A stretch of 6,214 bases of DNA, taken from contig CADEHD010000102.1 in the NCBI GenBank assembly GCA_902827055.1, forward strand, positions 1-6,214, read 5' to 3'. Origin of the DNA: an uncultured Chloroflexota bacterium (GTDB lineage Bacteria > Chloroflexota > Dehalococcoidia > UBA2979). Below are positions 1 through 4,937 of this stretch, one piece after another; within the stretch, counting starts at the first letter, position 1, and the number at the start of each line of letters is the position of its first letter. The notes beneath the pieces are model-generated. The model did not search any database. It was not told the DNA's origin and worked only from the letters and a program-made list of their open reading frames with translations. Made by a program: the position numbers and the translations under genes.

Positions 1-2
1 TG

Positions 3-941
3 GCGACCCCGGTCCCGGGCGACGAGGACGTGCTCGTCCGCGTGCGCGCGACGTCGGTGAACTTCGGCGACACGCTGGTCCGCAACTTCCGGTCGATCTC
101 GCCGCGCAGGTTCCACATGCCGCTCCTCTTCTGGCTGATCGGGCGTGCGAGCTTCGGCCTGCTGCGACCTCGGGTCACGATCCTCGGGAGCGAGTTCGCC
201 GGCGACATCGAGGCGATCGGGCGCCGCGTGACGCGATTCGCGGTCGGCGACCGGGTGTTCGGATACCGGGGCAGCAGCATGGGGGCATACGCCGAGTACC
301 TGCGCGTGCCGGAGTCGGCGGTGATGGCGCCCATGCCGGCGAACCTCACCTATGAGGAAGCGGCATCGATGCCCTACGGCGCCCTCATGGCGCTCGGCCT
401 CCTGCGCAAGCTGCGGTTGCGCCCCGGGCGGAGGCTCCTCGTGATCGGTGCGTCCGGGGGCATGGGGCAGGCGATGGTGCAGATCGCGACCACGCACTTC
501 GGTGCGCACGTGACGGGCGTCACCGGCCCCTCGAGCGTCGATTCGGTCCGCGCGCTCGGCGTCGCGCAGGTCATCGACTACACCCGCGAGGACTTCGTGG
601 CGCGCGGCGAGATCTACGACGTGATCGTCGACGTCCTCGGCAAGTACTCGTTCGAGCGCTGCCGGCGTGTGCTCGCGCCGGACGGCCGGATGGTGTTCGC
701 GAGCTTCAAGATGCCGCAGCTACTCCAGATGCTGTGGACACGGCTCCGGGGCGGCCAGAGGGTCATCTGCACGCTGATGACGGAGACGCCCGAGGACCTG
801 CGCTTCGTCAAGCAGCTGATCGAGGACGGCAAGCTCCGCCCCGCTGTCGACCGCACCTTCCCGCTCGAGCAGGCAGCGGCGGCGCACCGCTACGCGGAGA
901 GCCCGGAGAAGCGGGCGAGCGTCGTCATCTCGGTGCCCTGA
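3..941 (+). CDS. Zinc-independent MDR-family NAD(P)-dependent oxidoreductase (quinone oxidoreductase/alcohol dehydrogenase-like), 5' partial
   Basis: A soluble medium-chain dehydrogenase/reductase, expected to move hydride between NAD(P)H and a carbonyl, enone or quinone; the substrate cannot be read from sequence. The frame is open to the left edge. The GTG at 30 is not a convincing start, because the nine codons before it (ATPVPGDED) fit the usual MDR N-terminal strand, so perhaps 20 residues are missing. Counting from Val at base 30: GroES-like catalytic domain about 1-125 with the ASVNFGD segment (8-14), GSEFAG (53-58) and GDRVFG (73-78); Rossmann nucleotide-binding loop GASGGMG at 140-146; conserved VIDYTREDF at 181-189; C-terminal DGKLRPAVDRTFPLEQA at 266-282. 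Catalytic and structural zinc cysteines are absent, as in the quinone-oxidoreductase branch (cd08267-like by memory). It converges with the small gene at 964-1149. Family is secure; specific activity unknown. Confidence 0.93.
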   Translation, partial: ATPVPGDEDVLVRVRATSVNFGDTLVRNFRSISPRRFHMPLLFWLIGRASFGLLRPRVTILGSEFAGDIEAIGRRVTRFAVGDRVFGYRGSSMGAYAEYLRVPESAVMAPMPANLTYEEAASMPYGALMALGLLRKLRLRPGRRLLVIGASGGMGQAMVQIATTHFGAHVTGVTGPSSVDSVRALGVAQVIDYTREDFVARGEIYDVIVDVLGKYSFERCRRVLAPDGRMVFASFKMPQLLQMLWTRLRGGQRVICTLMTETPEDLRFVKQLIEDGKLRPAVDRTFPLEQAAAAHRYAESPEKRASVVISVP

Positions 942-942
942 A

Positions 943-961
943 CCGTCGAAGCCTCGAACGG
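943..961. terminator. Small hairpin filling the gap between convergent genes; possible weak bidirectional terminator
   Basis: Between the two facing stop codons (941 and 964) the sequence can fold into a stem CCGT-CGA / TCG-(A)-ACGG, seven pairs with one bulged A and an AGCC loop. It occupies nearly the whole 22-base gap. No T-run follows on either strand, so termination is only an inference from position and structure. Confidence 0.25.
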
Positions 962-963
962 GG

Positions 964-1149
964 TCACTTCGACTTCCTGACCATGCGGTAGGCGTTGAGC
1001 CCGAGGTAGACGTCGGTGCCTTCGATCTGCTGATTGCCCCGCGTCGAGGCGACGATGCGCGTCTTCTTGCTCGAGGACAGCCCCTCGTCGCCATCGAGCG
1101 GGAAGCGCACGACGACCTCGTTGCCCTCAACGCTGATCGAGACAGGCAC
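964..1149 (-). CDS. Small conserved-looking protein of unknown function (61 aa)
   Basis: I do not recognise a characterised family. The protein starts with GTG at 1149-1147. A strong Shine-Dalgarno GGGGAGG (complement of 1156-1162) lies six bases upstream, which is the main reason to call it real; the stop is TGA at 966-964. It is soluble, with no signal peptide or membrane segment. Residues 1-17 alternate polar and aliphatic residues (SISVEGNEVVVRFPL), suggesting a short beta hairpin. Next come a Ser-rich turn and KKTRIVASTRGNQ (28-40), then TDVYLGLNAYRM (45-56) and a basic tail RKSK. From memory, short proteins with a KT-x-VASTRGNQ...GLNAY pattern occur among phage, plasmid and integrative-element hypotheticals; I could not verify this. 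It lies 129 bases downstream of the MFS gene on the same strand, separated by a hairpin, and converges with the dehydrogenase. Confidence 0.75.
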   Translation of the reverse strand: MPVSISVEGNEVVVRFPLDGDEGLSSSKKTRIVASTRGNQQIEGTDVYLGLNAYRMVRKSK

Positions 1150-1155
1150 GCGCGA

Positions 1156-1162
1156 CCTCCCC
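1156..1162 (-). promoter_or_regulatory. Ribosome binding site of the 61-aa gene
   Basis: On the - strand this reads GGGGAGG, six bases before the GTG at 1149-1147. It is one of the strongest Shine-Dalgarno matches in the window and decides both that the small ORF is translated and where it starts. Confidence 0.75.
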
Positions 1163-1212
1163 GGTTGTCGTGGACCCTGAACACGCCTCGTGACGATGGC
1201 AGTCTGCCCCCC

Positions 1213-1249
1213 GGCGCCCTCGTGCGCCAGCGACCCGCCCGAGGGCGCC
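1213..1249 (-). terminator. Strong GC hairpin downstream of the MFS gene (terminator or attenuator without a U-tract)
   Basis: GGCGCCCTCG (1213-1222) and CGAGGGCGCC (1240-1249) are perfect 10-base inverted repeats around a 17-base loop. The hairpin begins 30 bases past the MFS stop and ends about 64 bases before the small gene's start, both on the - strand. On that strand the sequence after the stem is GGGGGGCAGACT, with no T-run, so it is not a canonical intrinsic terminator. It could be a U-less terminator, a 3'-end stabiliser, or a partial block between two genes of one operon. The structure is seen directly; the role is inferred. Confidence 0.45.
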
Positions 1250-1278
1250 CGCGCCGCACCTCGCGAGCCACCTCGCGA

Positions 1279-2631
1279 CTAGCGCGCGGCCCCACTGCGT
1301 GGCGTGCTGATCAGCGGGCGGGGCGGCGCGGGTGCCATGATGAAGAACACCGACCCCGCCGCTGCCAGCGCCGCCAGGATGTCGAATCCGATCCGGTAGC
1401 TCCCGGTCTGGTCGTACACGTACCCCGCGATGACAGGCCCGAGGATGGTCCCGATGATGATCACCATGTTCGAGACGCCCATGATCGTCGCGAACGACTC
1501 GCTCCCGAAGTAGTCGGCGCGCAGCGCGGCCATCTGCGGCCCGCGGAGGCCCCACGCCAACCCGTGCACCACGGCGGCCACGAGGATGAGCGGTGTGCTC
1601 GTGACGTGCGCGAACATGGTGATCGCCCCGGCGTGCGCGAACATGCACCCCACGGCCAGCCAGCGCTTGCTGAACCGGTCGCCGAACGGCCCCCCGAGCA
1701 GGGTCCCGACGAGGAACATCATCGGCAGCACCAGCGCGATCGTCGAAGCGAACCCCAGCGAGTGCCCCAGCCCTTCCTTGAGGTGCGAGATGAGGTGCAC
1801 GTTCAGCGCCGACACCACGAACAGCGCCGAGGTGTGCCCCAGCCCCACGAGCCAGAACGCCCGCGTGCGCAGAGCCTCCCGCAGGGTGAAGTCACGCGTG
1901 CCGGGGGGCCCGGCATGCCGGCTGCGTGGTGCGTCCGCACGGCGCTGACTCGGATCCTCGCCGTCCGGAAAGAGCCCCATGTCCGAGGGCCGCTCGCGGA
2001 GCAGCTGCGCCAGCGGCAGCCCTACCGCGAGGATGATCGCCGCCGAGATCAGCGTGGTGTTGCGCCAGCCGAACGCCTCGATGCTGGCGACGGTGAGGCG
2101 CACCAGCATTCCCCCGATGGCGCCACCGGCCGCGGTCAGCGCCAGCGCGGTCGCGCGCCGCCGCTCGAACCACTGCACGGCGACGGACGTCAGCGTGAGG
2201 TACCCGCTCAGGCTCATGCCGATCGCCATGAACAGGAACACGGCGAGGAACTGCCCCAGCGTCTGGATATAGCCGAACGCCACGAACCCCGCCGCGAAGA
2301 TGACCAGCCCCACCTGGGCGAGGCGACGCGCCCCGTAGCGGTTGTACAGCCACCCCTGCACGGGGCCGGTCACCCCGGCCTCCATCTCGCGCAGCGAGGC
2401 GGCAACGGAGAGCGAGGTGGCGCTCCACCCGAACTCCCCGCGGAGGACGGCCACGTACGCGCCAAACGCCTGCCCGAGGAGCGCGCCGGTGATCAGCTGG
2501 ATCCCGGCGGCCGCCGCGACGATCCACCAGCCGTAGAACACTCGCGCGCCGCCCACTCCCCCGGTGGCGCCGGGTAGCGCGCCGCTGGCGGCGGATGGTT
2601 CATCGAGGGGGCGTTGGTCGGGGAGCGCCAT
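1279..2631 (-). CDS. MFS transporter, oxalate/formate antiporter (OFA) / monocarboxylate-porter-like
   Basis: An inner-membrane secondary carrier with about 12 helices, probably exchanging or co-transporting a small organic anion; the substrate is not determined. Starting at ATG 2631, 450 residues. A Pro/Ala/Gly-rich cytoplasmic N-terminus (1-30) precedes FYGWWIV at 32-38, the typical OFA/MCT start of TM1. The motif-A loop GWLYNRYGARR is at 93-103 and its second-half counterpart GGPFGDRFSKR at 313-323. RPSDMGLFPDG (214-224) follows TM6 and opens a charged central loop to about 255, as is usual in this group. ADYFGSESFATIMG (372-385) matches the conserved segment between TM10 and TM11. Length is normal and the frame intact. 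No good Shine-Dalgarno precedes the ATG, though TACACT lies ten bases upstream. GTG at codon 31 is an alternative start but has a distant GGGGGAG. The gene is divergent from the ABC-F gene. Confidence 0.93.
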   Translation of the reverse strand: MALPDQRPLDEPSAASGALPGATGGVGGARVFYGWWIVAAAAGIQLITGALLGQAFGAYVAVLRGEFGWSATSLSVAASLREMEAGVTGPVQGWLYNRYGARRLAQVGLVIFAAGFVAFGYIQTLGQFLAVFLFMAIGMSLSGYLTLTSVAVQWFERRRATALALTAAGGAIGGMLVRLTVASIEAFGWRNTTLISAAIILAVGLPLAQLLRERPSDMGLFPDGEDPSQRRADAPRSRHAGPPGTRDFTLREALRTRAFWLVGLGHTSALFVVSALNVHLISHLKEGLGHSLGFASTIALVLPMMFLVGTLLGGPFGDRFSKRWLAVGCMFAHAGAITMFAHVTSTPLILVAAVVHGLAWGLRGPQMAALRADYFGSESFATIMGVSNMVIIIGTILGPVIAGYVYDQTGSYRIGFDILAALAAAGSVFFIMAPAPPRPLISTPRSGAAR

Positions 2632-2740
2632 GAAGCTCAGAGTGTACGCCTCGACACCACGAGGGCCACGCGCCAGTTGGCGAGACCGCCCCCGGCCCGC
2701 ACACTGGTAGGGCTGACCCGTGAAGGAGTCCTACCCCGGC
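2632..2740. promoter_or_regulatory. Divergent intergenic region with candidate promoter elements for the MFS and ABC-F genes
   Basis: Both flanking genes read outward, so both promoters must lie here or overlap the gene starts. On the - strand TACACT (2646-2641) is a fair -10 match, only ten bases from the MFS ATG, with no clear -35. On the + strand TTGGCG (2677-2682) resembles a -35, with CACACT (2700-2705) at 17 bases as a poor -10. CGCCA/TGGCG (2671-2675 and 2678-2682) forms a short dyad overlapping that -35, which could be an operator. All assignments are by eye and weak. Confidence 0.3.
2723..2728 (+). promoter_or_regulatory. Ribosome binding site of the ABC-F gene; decides the start
   Basis: AAGGAG lies 12 bases before the ATG at 2741. 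The upstream in-frame GTG at 2720 sits immediately next to it and would place the ribosome site inside the gene, so ATG 2741 is preferred. The spacing is somewhat long. Confidence 0.6.
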
Positions 2741-4741
2741 ATGCTGACCCTCGTCGATATCGGTATCCAGTTCGGTGCACAGTCGCTCTTCCAGGGGGTG
2801 AACTGGCAACTCTCGCCGCGCGGTCACTACGGGCTGGTGGGGGCCAACGGCGCCGGGAAGTCCACGCTCCTCAAGATCATGAGCGGCGAGCTGCCACCCG
2901 ACCGCGGCAGCGTCAGCCGCATCGGCGGGCTGCGCATCGGCACGCTCGGGCAGGACCACTTCCGCCTCGACGACGCGATGGCGATCGATGTCGTGCTCAT
3001 GGGCCGCGAGGCGCTGTGGGCCGCGCGCGAGGAGCAGCGCCGCCTCCTCGCCATCCCCGCACCCGATGCGCACACGGGCGAGCGCCTGGGCGAGCTGGAG
3101 TCGGAGATCGAGTCGCTCCAGGGCTACAGCGCGGACGCCGAGGCGGCCGCCCTGCTCTCCGGCCTCGGGCTGGACGACACGCAGCACGCACGACGCATGA
3201 GCGAGCTCTCAGGTGGCTTCCGTCTCCGCGTGCTCCTCGCGCAGGTGCTCTTCTCCAAGCCGGACGTGCTCCTCCTCGACGAGCCGACGAACCACCTCGA
3301 CCTCGCCTCCATCCGCTGGCTGGAGGGCTATCTGCGCGCCTTGCCGGGCGCCTTCGTGGTGATCTCGCACGACCGCCACTTCCTGAACGCGGTCTGCACC
3401 TCGATGGCGGACCTCGACTACGCCGAGCTCCGCCAGTACACCGGCGACTACGACGCGTTCGAGGCCGCGAAGGTCCTCGCCACGGCCCAGCGCGACGCCG
3501 ATATCGCCCGCGCGGAGGCGAAGATCGAGGACCTGCAGGAGTTCGTCGACCGCTTCCGCGCCAAGGCGACGAAGGCGCGCCAGGCGTCTGCCCGCAAGAA
3601 GCAGGTGGAGAAGATCGAGATCCCGGACGTGAAGCGCTCGTCGCGACGCGCCCCGGCCTTCGCCTTCGGCATCGTGCGCCCCTCGGGGCGAGAGGTGCTG
3701 CGCGTCGAGGGGATATCGAAGCGCTTCGGGGACCGCGAGGTGCTCCGTGACGTCTCGTTCACGGTCGAGCGCGGCGAGCGAGTCGCGGTCGTGGGCCCCA
3801 ACGGCATCGGCAAGTCGACGCTCCTCAAGATCATCGTCGGCTCCCTCGAGGCAGACGCCGGCACGACCACGCTCGGTCACGAGGCCCACGTCGGCTATTT
3901 CGCGCAGGACCACGCCGAGGTGCTCTCTGGCGATCGCAGCGCATTCCAGTGGCTCGGCGCCGCTGGCGGCACAGGCGAGCTCGCGGCGATCCGCGGCATG
4001 CTCGGGCGGGTGCTGCTCGGAGGCGACGCCTCCGAGAAGCGGGTGTCCGACCTCTCGGGTGGGGAGGCGACGCGGCTCATCCTCGGCGCGCTGATGCTCC
4101 GCCGGCCGAACCTGCTGATCCTCGACGAGCCGACGAACCACCTCGACCTGGAGTCGCGCGAGGCGCTGATGGAGGCGCTGCAGACCTACCCCGGCACTCT
4201 GCTCTTCGTCAGCCACGACCGCCACTTCGTGAGCGCGGTCGGGACGCGGGTCCTCGGCCTCACGGCCGCGGGAATCGAGGACTTCCATGGCTCGTACGAG
4301 GAGTACCTCGCGAAGGAAGGCGAGGACTACCTCGCCCTCACCAGCGCCTCGCGGCGCGCGCCCGCTACCGCTGCGGTGGCAGCGTCGCCGGCATCGGGCG
4401 GCGTGGCGGTCCCCACGGCCGTGGCACCCGTGAGCGCGGCCGCGACTCTCGCGCCGACCCGTTCGAACGCCCAGGACTACGCCGAGCGCAAGGACCGCCG
4501 CGCCACGGAGGCCCGGCTCCGTCGCGAAATCGAACGTCTCGAGGCGCGCATCGCCGACCTGGAGCGCGCCGTGGCGGATGCGGACGTCGCGCTGGCAGAC
4601 CCGACCTATTACCAGCGGGTCGAGCGCTCGCAACTCGAGCGCGATGTGCAGCGGCAGCGTGACCTGCGGTCGCAGCTCGACGCGGCCCTCGCGACCTGGG
4701 AGGCGACAACGACTGAATTCGAGGCGCTGACCGCGGTCTAG
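2741..4741 (+). CDS. ABC-F family ribosome-associated ATPase, YbiT-like, with C-terminal coiled-coil extension
   Basis: A soluble twin-ATPase of the ABC-F group; members bind the ribosomal E site and modulate translation. From ATG 2741 it has 666 residues beginning MLTLVDIGIQFG. First ATPase: Walker A GANGAGKST (34-42), arm region about 88-130, signature LSGGF (156-160), Walker B LLLDEPTNHLD (177-187, catalytic Glu181), H-switch His210. The linker (about 240-300) is charged and helical, like a P-site tRNA interaction motif. Second ATPase: GPNGIGKST (352-360), LSGGE (438-442), LLILDEPTNHLD (458-469, Glu463), His492. Subgroup markers for YbiT are IRWLEGYL, ISHDRHFLN, MADLDYAELR and GYFAQDHAE. 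YbiT of E. coli, from memory about 530 residues, ends near residue 533 here. The remaining 130 residues are an Ala/Pro linker (about 538-572) and a heptad-like coiled coil (580-660), as in Uup/YdiF-type C-terminal domains. All ATPase residues are intact. Nothing marks it as an antibiotic-resistance ABC-F. Confidence 0.96.
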   Translation: MLTLVDIGIQFGAQSLFQGVNWQLSPRGHYGLVGANGAGKSTLLKIMSGELPPDRGSVSRIGGLRIGTLGQDHFRLDDAMAIDVVLMGREALWAAREEQRRLLAIPAPDAHTGERLGELESEIESLQGYSADAEAAALLSGLGLDDTQHARRMSELSGGFRLRVLLAQVLFSKPDVLLLDEPTNHLDLASIRWLEGYLRALPGAFVVISHDRHFLNAVCTSMADLDYAELRQYTGDYDAFEAAKVLATAQRDADIARAEAKIEDLQEFVDRFRAKATKARQASARKKQVEKIEIPDVKRSSRRAPAFAFGIVRPSGREVLRVEGISKRFGDREVLRDVSFTVERGERVAVVGPNGIGKSTLLKIIVGSLEADAGTTTLGHEAHVGYFAQDHAEVLSGDRSAFQWLGAAGGTGELAAIRGMLGRVLLGGDASEKRVSDLSGGEATRLILGALMLRRPNLLILDEPTNHLDLESREALMEALQTYPGTLLFVSHDRHFVSAVGTRVLGLTAAGIEDFHGSYEEYLAKEGEDYLALTSASRRAPATAAVAASPASGGVAVPTAVAPVSAAATLAPTRSNAQDYAERKDRRATEARLRREIERLEARIADLERAVADADVALADPTYYQRVERSQLERDVQRQRDLRSQLDAALATWEATTTEFEALTAV

Positions 4742-4775
4742 CCAGCGCCCGGAGCACCTCGCGAGTTGGCCGATA

Positions 4776-4803
4776 CGCGCACGTCATCGCGCACGTCATC
4801 GCG
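4776..4803. repeat. Short tandem repeat, 12-base unit CGCGCACGTCAT, two copies plus CGCG
   Basis: CGCGCACGTCAT is repeated head to tail at 4776-4787 and 4788-4799 and begins a third copy (CGCG) at 4800-4803. The copies are identical. The repeat lies 35 bases past the ABC-F stop and about 35-60 bases upstream of the candidate -35 of the ferredoxin gene. It may be an activator/repressor site or simple slippage; nothing decides between them. Confidence 0.6.
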
Positions 4804-4825
4804 GGCCACGAAACGGCTGAGCCGG

Positions 4826-4861
4826 GGCATCGATTCATGGACGCTCACCGCTGGCATCGAT
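4826..4861. repeat. Direct repeat GGCATCGAT, two copies 27 bases apart
   Basis: The nine-base word GGCATCGAT occurs at 4826-4834 and 4853-4861 and contains the palindrome ATCGAT. The first copy ends just before the candidate -35 (4838) and the second runs into the candidate -10 (4861). The placement would suit a regulator binding the promoter, but two 9-mers in 200 bases is modest evidence. Confidence 0.45.
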
Positions 4862-4924
4862 AGGATGCCCACGAGATTGGAGCGCGCGCGCTGCTGCGCG
4901 TCCTCCACTGGCGCGGGGCCCCTC

Positions 4925-4930
4925 GGGAGG
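4925..4930 (+). promoter_or_regulatory. Ribosome binding site of the ferredoxin fusion gene
   Basis: GGGAGG with a seven-base spacer to the GTG at 4938. This spacing, together with the FdxA-like N-terminus MAFVITQPC, fixes the start. Confidence 0.8.
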
Positions 4931-4937
4931 TCAACAG

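Larger units (their letters stand above)
4742..4937 (+). promoter_or_regulatory. Intergenic region before the ferredoxin fusion with a candidate sigma-70-type promoter
   Basis: No gene or clear terminator is visible between the ABC-F stop and the ferredoxin start. TGGACG (4838-4843) and TAGGAT (4861-4866) are separated by 17 bases and each match the consensus hexamers at four of six positions, which would give a leader of roughly 65 bases. Short repeats (listed separately) lie upstream of and around these hexamers. A small GC stem CGCGC/GCGCG (4885-4900) could form in the leader. The promoter is a by-eye call in GC-rich DNA. Confidence 0.35.

Noticed and set aside
30..32. GTG at 30 as the true dehydrogenase start
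   Set aside because: The frame is open to the edge, and the upstream residues fit the MDR N-terminus, so the gene begins outside the window.
1165..2577. Long + strand open frame (470 codons) antisense to the MFS gene
   Set aside because: Composition is dominated by Arg, Pro, Gly, Ala and His with no domain or hydrophobic core. It mirrors a clear transporter gene; long antisense frames are expected in GC-rich DNA.
964..2631. A defence or mobile-element island built around the 61-aa gene
   Set aside because: No integrase, transposase, attachment repeats, toxin-antitoxin partner or composition break is visible; neighbours are ordinary metabolic and transport genes.
2720..2740. GTG at 2720 as the ABC-F start
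   Set aside because: It overlaps the AAGGAG site. The protein family begins at the MLTLVDI residues encoded from 2741.
3209..4633. Long - strand open frame (474 codons) antisense to the ABC-F gene
   Set aside because: It is low complexity and rich in Arg, Leu, Val and Glu. The + strand has every ABC-F motif in frame.
1279..4741. MFS and ABC-F genes as an antibiotic-resistance pair
   Set aside because: They are divergent rather than co-transcribed. The carrier is OFA/monocarboxylate-like and the ABC-F is YbiT-like without a resistance-type extended interdomain loop.
1256..4765. Shared 12-mer GCACCTCGCGAG in two intergenic regions (1256-1267 and 4754-4765), with a further ACCTCGCGA at 1270-1278
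   Set aside because: About one exact 12-mer pair is expected by chance in 6.2 kb, more in GC-rich DNA. It is not supported as a motif without genome-wide counts.
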